DNA from: Streptomyces sp. CG4
GTDB taxonomy: Bacteria > Actinomycetota > Actinomycetes > Streptomycetales > Streptomycetaceae
Length of the DNA: 64,000 nt
Direction: 5' to 3'
NCBI RefSeq assembly: GCF_041080655.1
Contig: NZ_CP163525.1
Coordinates: 3,162,001-3,226,000, forward strand
A program made the translations under genes and the position numbers. This document shows positions 17,961 to 26,505 of this stretch, one piece after another (the first letter of the stretch is position 1; every line of letters starts with the position of its first letter). Under the pieces are notes generated by a model that did not search any database, was not told the DNA's origin, and saw only the letters and a program-made list of their open reading frames with translations.

Positions 17961-20399
17961 CTAGATCACCGAGCCCGGAGACTTCGACGCGCTTCCCGAA
18001 GTCTGCGGCGTCGTCGGGCCGCTTGCCGAGTTCGTCGTGGTCGGGGTCGTGCCCGTCTGGGTCGGAGTCGGTGACGTGGGCGTGGGGGAGGTCGGCGACG
18101 GCGAGGAGGACGTACTACCCGAGGGCGTCGGCTTCGTCGGCGTCGGGGAACCCGGCTTGGTCGTATGGGACTTGGACGGGGTCGGGGACGTGTCTCCCCC
18201 GCTGCCCGTGCTCCCGGTGTCGCTCGGGTCCGCCGAAGGCGTCGTGGCCGGACCCGACGGCGCCGGGTCGCCCGTCGTGCCGTGCGTACCGCCGGGACCC
18301 GCATGCGTCGTGCGGCCGTGGGCCGGGGCCGGACCGGTGCCCGCCGCCGGGTCCTGCCTCGGGTCCGCGCCGAGACTGCCGTCGCCCGTGCCCTGGCTCG
18401 CCGACGGGTTGACGTCGACCTTCCCGGCCGGGTTCTTGTCGGCGTTCTCGTTGGACGTCATGCCGAGCGTGACGACCGTACCGAGCACGGCGGCGAGCAG
18501 CGCGCCGGAGCCGACCGCGACGAGATTGCGACGGGCCAGCCGCTTGAGGCCCGCGACCCGCGACGGGGCGGCGGGGAGCCGCTGCGTGACCAGGGGGTCG
18601 CCGAGGGGCACGTACGGCGGCGGCGCCGACTCCTCGTGCCGTATCTCCGGCGGCTCCTCCCCCGGCGTCGCCGCGATGCCGGGCAGCTCGCCGGAGCGGT
18701 CGGCGACCAGGGCGAGGGCACGGCGTCCGGCGACGGTGCCCCGCTTGTCGGCGAGTGCGCCGCGCAGCCCGATGGACGCCTCCAGCTCGGCGCGGGCCCG
18801 GTCGAGCTGCCCCGCGCACAGCGCAAGGACGCCCAACTCGTGGTGAAAATAGGCCTGTTCATGCACCTCACCGGCGAGCCGGGAGGCCTCCGCGCCGGCG
18901 CGCAGGGCCCGCTCCCAGGCGCTCCAGTGCAGTCCGGCGGCGAAGGCGGGCGCGGCCGTGCGGGCGAGCCGTACCGCGCGGTGCGTCTCCCCCTCGGCGG
19001 ACGGGACCGTCTGCGGGACGACCGCGGCGAGCGCGGCCAGCACCGCGTCGGCCTCCGCGCACACCCGCTCGGGCGTGACCGAGGGATGCCCGGCCCACCA
19101 GGCGTAGTGCTCGGCGACGGCCAGTGCCTCGGCCCCCGCGTCGTCGCCGTACCCGGCGGCCTCCAGCTGGGTCTGTACGCCGGCCGCGAGGCGGTAGCGG
19201 GTGCCGACCGGGGAGACCAGTCCGCAGCCCGCCAGTTCGCCGAGGGCGGCGTCGGCGTGGGTGTCTCCGATCAGCGCCGGCAGATGCGCCTGGTGCGGCA
19301 CCTCGCCGCCGAGGGCGACGGCGAAGCGCAGGGTGGCGCGGGCGGAGGCGCTGAGCCGGGAGGCGAGCAGCGGGGCGGGCGCGGCGGCCTCGCCGAGGGA
19401 CGGCAGCGGGACTGCCTCCGCCGCCAGGGACGGCTCGGCCGGTTCGCGTACGTCCTCGAAGACGCCGTACTCGTCCACGGCCTCCGCGTCGGCCCGCAGT
19501 TCGTCCCGCTGTTTCAGCAGGGCGCCGGCCTGGACGAACCGCAGCGGCAGTCCCTCGGACTCGAACCACAGGTCGCCGGCCCAGTTGGACTCCTCCTCGG
19601 TGAGGACGCGGCCGACGGTCCGCTCCAGGAGCTCCACGCCGGCGGCGCGGTCGAGACCGCCGAGGAAAACCTCCTCGACGGCGGACTCGGCGGAGGGCGC
19701 GGGCACCTCGGGGGTGGCGCCGATCAGGAAGGCGCACTCGGGGGTGGCGTCGAGCAGTTCGTCGAGGGCGGCGCCGCCGAACTCGATGTCGTCCAGCACG
19801 ACGACCGCGCCGATCTCGCGGACGCGGGCGCGCAGCTCGTCCGGGTCGAGGCGGTGCTGCGGGGCGTCGTGGACGGCGTGGAAGAGGTCGTGCAGGAGGT
19901 CGGGGGTGGTGCGGTGGAAGCCGGTGAGCCGGACCACGCCGTCGGGCGCGAGGTCCACGCAGTCCTCGGCGACGAGGTCCAGCAGGGCGGTGCGGCCGGA
20001 GCCGCCGGGGCCGGTGAGCCGGACGGTGCGGCCGCGGGCCAGCAGCCGGACGAGGCGCTCGCGTTCGTCCTGCCGCTCCAGCAGGGCGAGCGCCGGCTGG
20101 GCGGGGCCGGGCGGCACGGGCGGCCGGGCGGCCCGCTCGGCCTCGGCGCGCTCGGCGGCGGTGCGCTTGCGGGGCGCTTCCGGCCGCTGGGCCGGCGGGC
20201 AGGGTTCGATCTCGCTGCCGTCGACGGGGTTGACGGTCAGCAGCAGGTCACCGGCGACGAGTTGCGCCGTACGGGCGAGCGCGGGCGCGCTCTGGCCGAA
20301 GTCGGAGGTGAGGGATTCCCGGGGCGGGCGGCGGCTGTGCGCCTGGCCGTGCTCCTCGGGTCCCGCGTCGATCGGGTCCATGGGTTCCATGCGTTCCAT
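17961..20399 (-). CDS. Membrane-anchored P-loop (STAND-like) protein with extracytoplasmic Ser/Thr/Pro tail
   Basis: 812 residues from the ATG at 20399, which has GGGGGG 8 nt upstream. N-terminal low-complexity and charged region, then an AAA/NB-ARC-like module: Walker A VRLTGPGGSGRTALL, Walker B IGAVVVLDDIEFGG and a LIGATPE sensor segment. A helical TPR-like region rich in Ala/Leu follows. One hydrophobic helix (about 625-647, NLVAVGSGALLAAVLGTVV) precedes a roughly 165-residue tail of Ser, Thr, Pro and Gly. The order implies a cytoplasmic signalling ATPase anchored by a single helix with a wall-spanning tail. Function unknown; homologues are annotated only as ATP-binding. Downstream of a STAS gene on the same strand (296 bp). 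Confidence 0.8.
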   Translation of the reverse strand: MERMEPMDPIDAGPEEHGQAHSRRPPRESLTSDFGQSAPALARTAQLVAGDLLLTVNPVDGSEIEPCPPAQRPEAPRKRTAAERAEAERAARPPVPPGPAQPALALLERQDERERLVRLLARGRTVRLTGPGGSGRTALLDLVAEDCVDLAPDGVVRLTGFHRTTPDLLHDLFHAVHDAPQHRLDPDELRARVREIGAVVVLDDIEFGGAALDELLDATPECAFLIGATPEVPAPSAESAVEEVFLGGLDRAAGVELLERTVGRVLTEEESNWAGDLWFESEGLPLRFVQAGALLKQRDELRADAEAVDEYGVFEDVREPAEPSLAAEAVPLPSLGEAAAPAPLLASRLSASARATLRFAVALGGEVPHQAHLPALIGDTHADAALGELAGCGLVSPVGTRYRLAAGVQTQLEAAGYGDDAGAEALAVAEHYAWWAGHPSVTPERVCAEADAVLAALAAVVPQTVPSAEGETHRAVRLARTAAPAFAAGLHWSAWERALRAGAEASRLAGEVHEQAYFHHELGVLALCAGQLDRARAELEASIGLRGALADKRGTVAGRRALALVADRSGELPGIAATPGEEPPEIRHEESAPPPYVPLGDPLVTQRLPAAPSRVAGLKRLARRNLVAVGSGALLAAVLGTVVTLGMTSNENADKNPAGKVDVNPSASQGTGDGSLGADPRQDPAAGTGPAPAHGRTTHAGPGGTHGTTGDPAPSGPATTPSADPSDTGSTGSGGDTSPTPSKSHTTKPGSPTPTKPTPSGSTSSSPSPTSPTPTSPTPTQTGTTPTTTNSASGPTTPQTSGSASKSPGSVI

Positions 20400-20695
20400 G
20401 GGTTCAGCCCCCCAAAAAGCGTTGTGTGCCCGTGATTGAGGCCCCTCCCGGCCTTGTCGCACACCGCGCTGTCGCTTCTGGTCCGGGCCCGCTCGGTCGA
20501 GGGTTGCGAGGCGGCGGGCGACCGAACCCTAAACCTTTGCACAGTATCTCCGACAGGGCGGGGTGCCGTGCGGTCCGAGACGTCACAGTCCGGTGAGGAT
20601 TGCCCGCGACGTGCGCTTCGGCGGCTGCGCCCGGTTCTCGCCCGTCGCCCGTGTCCCCTCGTCACCCCGCACCCGCGCCCCGGTCGTTCGCCGGG

Positions 20696-21019
20696 TCAGG
20701 CCCGGGGCAGCGACTCGACCCCGATGCCGCCCTCGATGGCGAGGATGCGGTGCAGCCGGGTGGCCACCAGCAGGCGCTGCATCTGCGGCGGGACATCGCG
20801 CAGCACCAGACGGCGGCCGCAGCGGCCGGCCCGCCGATGGGCACCCATGATCACCCCGAGCCCGGTGGCATCCCAGGAGTCCAGTTCGGACAGGTCGAGC
20901 ACCAGGTCACCGACGCCGGTGTCGACGGCCGAGTGCAGGGCCGTACGGGCGTCCGCCGCGCTCCGGACGTCGAGGCGGCCCCCGACGACCAGCTCGGCAT
21001 GGTCGCCCCTGATGTGCAT
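20696..21019 (-). CDS. STAS domain protein (anti-sigma factor antagonist type)
   Basis: 107 residues from the ATG at 21019, chosen for the GGGGAG 5 nt upstream; the open frame continues 20 codons further but without a ribosome site. A single STAS fold: VVGGRLDVRSAADARTALHSAV, then LVLDLSELDSWDATGLGVIMGAHRRAG, where the serine phosphorylated in SpoIIAA-like antagonists (usually DS-S/T-G) is represented by S in LDSWDATG with Thr at the next position. No anti-sigma kinase is adjacent. Possible partner of a sigma-B-like network encoded elsewhere. Confidence 0.85.
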   Translation of the reverse strand: MHIRGDHAELVVGGRLDVRSAADARTALHSAVDTGVGDLVLDLSELDSWDATGLGVIMGAHRRAGRCGRRLVLRDVPPQMQRLLVATRLHRILAIEGGIGVESLPRA

Positions 21020-21134
21020 ATGCGCTCCCCGTTGAATGCGGTTGGCGTACTCGGTGACGATGGTGACGATGCTGTGCACCGTCTGACTGCGTGAGTGGTG
21101 ATGCGGTTGCTGCTTGTAAGCGAACCGATACCGA

Positions 21135-21168
21135 ATTCACCCCGGGGGGTGATGTTCCCGGGGTGAAT
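21135..21168 (-). terminator. Hairpin downstream of the hydroxybutyryl-CoA dehydrogenase gene
   Basis: Perfect 12-bp inverted repeat ATTCACCCCGGG / CCCGGGGTGAAT with a 10-nt loop, 75 nt past the dehydrogenase stop and 116 nt before the STAS gene start. It may end dehydrogenase transcription; it could also serve as an operator for the STAS gene. Confidence 0.55.
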
Positions 21169-21242
21169 GTCCGGCGTGTGTGCGTACGGGTGGGTCTCGC
21201 TGGGGCGTGCTGATGAGTCTCGGTACGACGTACTGACGGAAC

Positions 21243-22091
21243 TCAGTACGTGTAAAAGCCCTGCCCGCTCTTGCGGCCGATGTCACCGGCGTCCACCATC
21301 CGGCGCATCAGCTCCGGCGGCGCGAACTTCTCGTCCTGGGACTCGGTGTAGATGTTGCTGGTGGCGTGCAGCAGGATGTCCACGCCGGTGAGGTCGGCGG
21401 TGGCGAGCGGGCCCATGGCATGGCCGAAGCCCAGCTTGCAGGCGAGGTCGATGTCCTCGGCCGTGGCGACACCGGACTCGTAGAGCTTGGTCGCCTCCAC
21501 CACGAGGGCGGAGATCAGGCGGGTGGTCACGAAGCCGGCCACGTCGCGGTTGACGACGATGCAGGTCTTGCCGACGGACTCGGCGAACTCCCGTGCGGTG
21601 GCGAGGGTTTCGTCGCTCGTCTTGTAGCCGCGGACCAGCTCGACGAGCTGCATCATCGGCACCGGCGAGAAGAAGTGGACGCCGACGACCCGCTCGGGGC
21701 GCTCGGTGGCGGCCGCGATCTTGGTGATAGGGATGGCGGAGGTGTTGGAGGCGAGCACGGTGTCCGGGCGCACGATCTTGTCGAGCGCGCGGAAGATCTC
21801 GTGCTTCACCTCCAGCTTCTCGAAGACGGCTTCCACGACGACGTCCGCGTCGGCGGCGGCGTCCAGGTCGGTGGTGGGGGTGATGCGGCCGAGGGCGGCC
21901 TCGGCGTCCTGCGCCGCCAGCTTCCCCTTGCTCACGAACTTGTCGTACGAGGCCTTGATGCCGTCGGTGCCACGCTTCAGTGCCTCGTCGGTGACGTCGC
22001 GCAGGACGACGTCCCAGCCCGCCTGCGCGGCGACCTGAGCGATTCCGGACCCCATGAGACCGGCCCCGATGACGGCGAGCTTCCGTGACAC
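21243..22091 (-). CDS. 3-hydroxybutyryl-CoA dehydrogenase
   Basis: 282 residues from the GTG at 22091 (GAGGGAG 7 nt upstream); an upstream extension to 22190 lacks similarity. The N-terminal Rossmann fold has GAGLMGSGIAQVAAQAG; the catalytic His lies in VGVHFFSPVPMMQLVELV, with the Glu partner; the C-terminal helical domain has LGFGHAMGPLATADLTGVDILL. It oxidises (S)-3-hydroxybutyryl-CoA to acetoacetyl-CoA with NAD(P), upstream of the thiolase reaction encoded at 3511. Monocistronic in context. Confidence 0.95.
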   Translation of the reverse strand: MSRKLAVIGAGLMGSGIAQVAAQAGWDVVLRDVTDEALKRGTDGIKASYDKFVSKGKLAAQDAEAALGRITPTTDLDAAADADVVVEAVFEKLEVKHEIFRALDKIVRPDTVLASNTSAIPITKIAAATERPERVVGVHFFSPVPMMQLVELVRGYKTSDETLATAREFAESVGKTCIVVNRDVAGFVTTRLISALVVEATKLYESGVATAEDIDLACKLGFGHAMGPLATADLTGVDILLHATSNIYTESQDEKFAPPELMRRMVDAGDIGRKSGQGFYTY

Positions 22092-22434
22092 TGACGACTC
22101 CCTCGAACGCGCTCCAAGTCTGCTTCTCCGGCGGACCATAGCGCTCCGGAGCCGCTGTGTGACCGGTAAGTAACGCGCGTCACGTCTCATTTGGCGGACA
22201 TCACACCGGCAGGGGTACGAACGCCCCCGTCAGGCCCCGATCGAGCCGCGCCCGCGGCCTCTTCCTGCGGGGGTGATACAGGCCGCCCCTGCGGTCATTG
22301 TTCCGTAACTCCATGATCACGTGGCGTGGCGGACGGAAGCGGGGTCATGCTGGCTGCCCCTCTTGATGGTGCTTCAGTACTGCTTGACGGAGGGGCAGTT
22401 GGAGTGAGACCTGCTCACAGAAACGAAGCGCGTG

Positions 22435-22695
22435 ATGTCGAGTAAGAAGGTGTGGACCGTCGCCGTGCTGGTGACGGTCCTCACGTGGAGCACGGTGATG
22501 ACCGTGCTGGGACAGGTCGCCGCCATGGCCACCCTGCTCCCGTCCCTGGGCCTGCTCGTGCAGCAGACGGTCCAGGCCCTGACCGGTCCCGACGGCCCCC
22601 GGGCACCCGCCGGCCCCACCACCGACCGCACCCCCGGCCCGGACCCCGACCTCGCACCCACCTCCACCGCCGCCAGGGAGGAGCAACCCCGATGA
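22435..22695 (+). CDS. Small single-pass membrane or secreted peptide, first gene of an unknown three-gene unit
   Basis: 86 residues from ATG 22435 (GTG 22432 is the codon before). Basic start MSSKKVW, then a hydrophobic helix (about 5-45, VAVLVTVLTWSTVMTVLGQVAAMATLLPSLGLLV), then a hydrophilic Pro/Asp/Thr-rich tail. No cleavage site is convincing, so a membrane anchor with an outer tail is the simplest reading. Its stop overlaps the start of the next gene (ATGA), indicating translational coupling. Not recognised. Confidence 0.65.
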   Translation: MSSKKVWTVAVLVTVLTWSTVMTVLGQVAAMATLLPSLGLLVQQTVQALTGPDGPRAPAGPTTDRTPGPDPDLAPTSTAAREEQPR

Positions 22696-23579
22696 CCTCA
22701 CCCCTCGGCAATGGCCAACCGGCTCCTTCGGAGACCGGCGGCAGGCGCGGCCGGAAACCGGCCCCCATCTCCGCGGCGGCGGGAGTGGCGCACCGGGCCT
22801 GGCTGGAGCCGGTGCGCCACCACGTCTTCCGCACCGGCCTGACCCTGGACGACCTCGTCCTGCGCTCCGGCTACTCCAAGACCCGGATCAGCGAGCTGCT
22901 GCGCGGCAACGGTTACTACCCCGTCTGGGAGATCACCTTCAGCGTGATCCGCGCGCTCGGCCTGCCCGTGCGGCCGATGCGGCGACTGTGGATCGCCGCG
23001 GCACGCGAAGCCCGCAAGGAACAGTGGTGGATAGAGCAGTGCATCGAGCAGGTGGCCTGCGAACCGGAGCCCCCGCCCCTGGCCCACCAGGCCTTCACCG
23101 AGTCGATGCACGCGCCCTACACCGCCTACGCACGCGCCTTCCTGCTGGCCGAGGACCGCGTCCGCTGGGCGGTGGGCGAGACCTTCGACCTCCTGTGGCT
23201 GTCCTGGAACACGGTCGCGAGCAGCGAGAACGTCCGGCGCAGCGCCTGGCTTCTGCTGCGGTCCCGCGTGCTCGCCCGGGCCGCCCGCCGCGACGGCCGC
23301 CCCGACCTGCGTGCCGCCGTCTTCTCCACCGAGGAGGTCAGCGACAGCGTGCCGGGCCATCTCGTCATGATGACCGACCTGGTGGACCTCTTCGACGCCA
23401 TAGCCCGCCTGCCCCAGGACCAGATGGACGTGGTCGTGCTGGGTCACCTGTGCGGCCTGGACCCGGAGGAAACGATCCCCTACGTCACCGGTCTGAGCCC
23501 GGCCATCACCCACGCCGTCGACCACCACGCCCGCGCGGCCCTCGAAGACCTGGTGCCCCGCGCCGGCATCCGGGAGTGA
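22692..23579 (+). CDS. XRE-type HTH protein with sigma-factor-like C-terminal half
   Basis: 295 residues. After a Gly/Arg-rich N-terminus a helix-turn-helix of Cro/CI type lies at about 47-95 (LTLDDLVLRSGYSKTRISELLRG, followed by VIRALGLP). Residues about 131-200 (ARAFLLAEDRVRWAVGETF, SWNTVASSENVRRSAWLLLRS) look like region 2 of an ECF sigma factor, and 230-288 (VDLFDAIARLPQDQMDVVVLGHLCGLDP, GLSPAITHAVDHHAR) resemble region 4. This fusion is inference from pattern, not from a search. Start overlaps the small upstream gene; the next gene starts 11 bp after the stop. Confidence 0.75.
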   Translation: MTSPLGNGQPAPSETGGRRGRKPAPISAAAGVAHRAWLEPVRHHVFRTGLTLDDLVLRSGYSKTRISELLRGNGYYPVWEITFSVIRALGLPVRPMRRLWIAAAREARKEQWWIEQCIEQVACEPEPPPLAHQAFTESMHAPYTAYARAFLLAEDRVRWAVGETFDLLWLSWNTVASSENVRRSAWLLLRSRVLARAARRDGRPDLRAAVFSTEEVSDSVPGHLVMMTDLVDLFDAIARLPQDQMDVVVLGHLCGLDPEETIPYVTGLSPAITHAVDHHARAALEDLVPRAGIRE

Positions 23580-23590
23580 CCCCTACCGCC

Positions 23591-24289
23591 ATGATCGACA
23601 TAGACGCCCTCCTCGCCCGCGCCCGCCTGCGCCGGAGCCCCGACGTCCCCGCCGACACCGTCCCCTACGAGGACAGCGCCTACCCCGGGTACGGCGAGGA
23701 CATCACCTGCGTCGCCGACGCCCGCCCCGCCGACCCGGCCGCGATCCGCGACCTGCGCACCCTGTGCGACTCCCTCCTCGGCGCGCTCGCCCCCGGCTCG
23801 CTCCGCTTCCTCACCGACCAACTCCCCGAGCCCGAGTGCGCCTGGCTGCTCGGCTGCGCGCTGCACGTCGCCGGGATCGACGAGGGAGCCCGCTTCTGGT
23901 GGCAGTACGCGGCCGGCGCCGGCCACGCCCCGTCCGCCTACTGCCTCTCCCTGCACCATCGCGCGCGCGGCGAGGCCCACGCGGCCGCGTTCTGGTACGA
24001 CCAGACCGGCCTCGACGCCGTGACCGACCACGACACCATCCCCGTGACCGGTGTCCGCCCACCGGTGAGCTGCACCTTCGACGCGTCCGTCCCCACGGTG
24101 CTCAGAGTCCTCAGCCGTCTTACGTCTCCGGGCGCGCGTCGGCGGCCCCGGCGCACCGACGTCGTCACGTCCTACGTGGCCCACGCGGTCCGAAGCGGCT
24201 ACGCCCGGTACCCCGGTGTCGAGATACCGGTACCGGGCCCCTGTTTCGCCGACCGGGTCAGCTCACTTCTCACGGAAGCGGCGCGGTGA
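23591..24289 (+). CDS. Hypothetical protein with Sel1-like helical repeat
   Basis: 232 residues, ATG start 11 bp after the HTH/sigma-like gene. The acidic N-terminus is followed by a helical pair at about 85-140 (WLLGCALHVAGIDEGARFWWQYAAGAGHAPSAYCLSLHH, split motif) whose A..WW..AA..GH..A.YCLSL spacing resembles Sel1/TPR repeats. The C-terminus contains a basic stretch (SPGARRRPRRTDV). No catalytic motif. Its position as third gene suggests a partner of the regulator. Function unknown. Confidence 0.7.
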   Translation: MIDIDALLARARLRRSPDVPADTVPYEDSAYPGYGEDITCVADARPADPAAIRDLRTLCDSLLGALAPGSLRFLTDQLPEPECAWLLGCALHVAGIDEGARFWWQYAAGAGHAPSAYCLSLHHRARGEAHAAAFWYDQTGLDAVTDHDTIPVTGVRPPVSCTFDASVPTVLRVLSRLTSPGARRRPRRTDVVTSYVAHAVRSGYARYPGVEIPVPGPCFADRVSSLLTEAAR

Positions 24290-24319
24290 GCGGGCCTCAC
24301 GCATGTCGTTCCCTCTGGC

Positions 24320-24954
24320 TCAGTCGGTTGGTGTCCGGTAGGCGATGCCGATGCCCGCCGCGCGGAGATGTGTCTCGATCAGCACGGTCAGCCGGGCCCA
24401 GGCCGGCTTCTTGTCTACTCCGTGGCGGGTGAGCAGCTCGTACCGGATCGCGCCGTCGTCGCGGTCGTCGAGTACGGTCAGGACGGGCAGCAGCGAGGAA
24501 TCGGCGAGGAAGTGGCCGGCCAGGGCCGCGGCGAGTGCGTCGATCCGGGGGTCGTCGGGTTCCCCGTCGCCGGCGCGCCGGCAGCGCTGGATCAAGGCGG
24601 CGTACCGGGGATCGTCGAGGCCGCGCTCGATCTGGGCGAGACAGCTGTCGAACCTTCCGGGACCAGGGCCCTGACCAGCACCAGGGCCTCGCGGACCGTG
24701 GTCACGTCGTCCGCGGTGTATCCGAGGCCGGGCATCCGCTCCAGGAACGTGCAGGCGCGGTCGGGCAGCAGGGCCCGGTCGCCGGCCGCGAGCCGGTGCA
24801 GCGTGTCGCGCCGTGCGATCAATTCGTCGATCCGGCGGGTGAGTTGCCGTTCGACGTCGAGGAGCGCGGCGGCGAACCGGTCCGGATCGGCGTCCAGTAC
24901 GGCCGTGATCTCGGCCAGCGGTACGCCCGCGCCGGCCGGCGTCCGGCCTTGGGC
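24320..24954 (-). pseudogene. Decayed MerR-type regulator: effector half only, frameshifted
   Basis: Reading from 24954 the frame gives a MerR helix and coiled coil (VPLAEITAVLDADPDRFAAAL, VERQLTRRIDELIARRDTL) and an effector domain, but the frame shifts near 24655-24662: the sequence continues as RFDSCLAQIERGLDDPRYAALIQRCRR in another frame and runs to a stop at 24320. No N-terminal winged HTH precedes it; the fragment begins in frame immediately after the TetR stop codon. So both the DNA-binding half and the frame are lost. The remaining C-terminal piece (LADSSLLPVLTVLDD) resembles TipAS-like MerR effector domains. Confidence 0.75.
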
Positions 24955-25596
24955 CTAGTCGTGCCCACGTACCGCATAGCCGAGGACCTTCTCGCTCAAC
25001 AGGTCCTCCATGTCATCGAGGAGGGCGAGTACCTCTCGGGACACTTCGCGCGGTTCGCGGCCCTTGGCCATCTCGCGCCCGATGACCGCGATGACCGTGC
25101 CATGGATCCAGCTGATCTGACCGGCCATCAGATGGGGCAGTTCGCCCTCTTCGCCCGCGCCGGTCTCCTCGCGCAGGACCTGCTCCAGGTTGGCCTGGAC
25201 CTCCTGGGCGACCGCCCACAGACGGGAGCGCAGGGCGGGGGCTTCCTCGATGACCTTCATGAAGGTCGCGTAGTCGGACAGCAGGCCGACCCGGGGGGAG
25301 ATCGACTCGACCTCCTCGCGCAGCTCGCGCAGGACGGCGACGGCGGCCGACTCGCCCTCGCGGCGGCCCCGGACCCAGCGCGCGAGGCGGTCGACCATGC
25401 CGGCGGAGCGGTCGAAGAAGAGGTCCTCCTTGGCCGGGAAGTAGTTGTAGACGGTGTTGACGGAGACGTTCGCCGCCTCGGCGATCTCCGCGACCGTCAC
25501 CGCGTCGAAGCCGCGCTCGATGAAGAGCCCCGTGGCGACATCCGAGATGTACTGCCTGGTCTGCCGCTTCTTCCGCTCCCTGAGCCCCTCTGCCAT
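24955..25596 (-). CDS. TetR family transcriptional regulator
   Basis: 213 residues. N-terminal HTH: RQYISDVATGLFIERGFDAVTVAEIAEAANVSVNTVYNYFPAKEDL. The C-terminal helical domain probably binds a ligand and has an SWIHGTVIAVIG segment. Divergent from an ABC export operon across 113 bp holding two inverted repeats, so it very likely represses that operon and itself. ATG start with AGTTAGGATG context. Confidence 0.92.
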   Translation of the reverse strand: MAEGLRERKKRQTRQYISDVATGLFIERGFDAVTVAEIAEAANVSVNTVYNYFPAKEDLFFDRSAGMVDRLARWVRGRREGESAAVAVLRELREEVESISPRVGLLSDYATFMKVIEEAPALRSRLWAVAQEVQANLEQVLREETGAGEEGELPHLMAGQISWIHGTVIAVIGREMAKGREPREVSREVLALLDDMEDLLSEKVLGYAVRGHD

Positions 25597-25623
25597 GTCC
25601 GCATCCTAACTTCGCTGGGCCCG

Positions 25624-25677
25624 TTCAAAACTTGAAGCCATAGAAAACTTACAACGAGATGAAACTTGGTGTCGTTG
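25624..25677. promoter_or_regulatory. Candidate TetR operators in the divergent promoter region
   Basis: Two dyads lie between the TetR gene and the ABC operon. TTCAA-AAC-TTGAA is a perfect 13-bp palindrome at 25624-25636. CAACGA (25652-25657) and TCGTTG (25672-25677) form a perfect 6-bp inverted repeat with a 14-bp spacer. The region is much more AT-rich than its surroundings. Assignment to the TetR protein is inference from position. Confidence 0.45.
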
Positions 25678-25709
25678 CAAAATTTCAGAGACTCTGTTTT
25701 TCTGTGGGC

Positions 25710-26495
25710 ATGGCAGCAGTCATCAGCGCGGCGGGACTCGCCCGCACCTTCCACACCAAGTCCGGGCCCGTGGCGGCCGTGAGCGGCATCGACCTCACCG
25801 TCCGGGAGGGTGAGATCCTCGGCTTCCTCGGACCCAACGGCGCCGGCAAGACGACCACCCTGCGGATGCTCACCACCCTGCTGAAGCCGACCGGCGGCGC
25901 GGCCACCGTCGCCGGGCACGATCTGGCGACGGATCCGGCCGGGGTGCGCGCGGCGAGCGGGTACGTCGCCCAGTCCGGCGGCGTCGATCCGCAGATCACC
26001 GTGCGGGAGGAACTGGTCACCCAGGCCCGGATGTACCGCCTGACGAAGGCCCGGGCAGTGGCGCGGGCGGAGGAGCTGGCGCGCGAGCTGGACCTCACCG
26101 GCTTCCTCGACCGCAAGGCCGGCGCCCTCTCCGGCGGGCAGCGGCGGCGGCTGGACATCGCGATGGCGCTCACCCACCGGCCGAAGGTGCTGTTCCTGGA
26201 CGAACCGACGACCGGGCTCGACCCGGGCAGCCGCGCCGACCTGTGGGACCTGGTCCGCCGACTGCGCGACGAGCACGGCACGACCGTCTTCCTGACCACC
26301 CACTACCTGGACGAGGCCGACGCCCTCGCCGACCGTCTGGTGGTCGTCGACCGGGGCACGGTCGCCGCCGAGGGCACGCCGAGCGCGCTCAAGCTGCGGC
26401 ACGGCGGCTCGCTCGACGCCACCCTCCAGGACACCTTCCTCGCCATCACCGGCCGCGGCCCCTCCCCGGCCGACACCGCCCCCATAGCCGTATAG
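25710..26495 (+). CDS. Drug-type ABC transporter ATP-binding protein (DrrA-like)
   Basis: 261 residues from ATG 25710; the extension to 25659 crosses the operator region. Walker A GPNGAGKTTT, signature LSGGQRRRLDIAMAL, Walker B VLFLDEPTTGLDPGSR, H-loop TTHYLDEAD. This is the DrrA/daunorubicin-resistance ATPase subfamily, including the glycine-rich C-terminal half (HGGSLDATLQDTFLAITG). The permease starts 10 bp downstream. Probably controlled by the divergent TetR regulator. Confidence 0.92.
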   Translation: MAAVISAAGLARTFHTKSGPVAAVSGIDLTVREGEILGFLGPNGAGKTTTLRMLTTLLKPTGGAATVAGHDLATDPAGVRAASGYVAQSGGVDPQITVREELVTQARMYRLTKARAVARAEELARELDLTGFLDRKAGALSGGQRRRLDIAMALTHRPKVLFLDEPTTGLDPGSRADLWDLVRRLRDEHGTTVFLTTHYLDEADALADRLVVVDRGTVAAEGTPSALKLRHGGSLDATLQDTFLAITGRGPSPADTAPIAV

Positions 26496-26505
26496 GAACG
26501 CCCGC

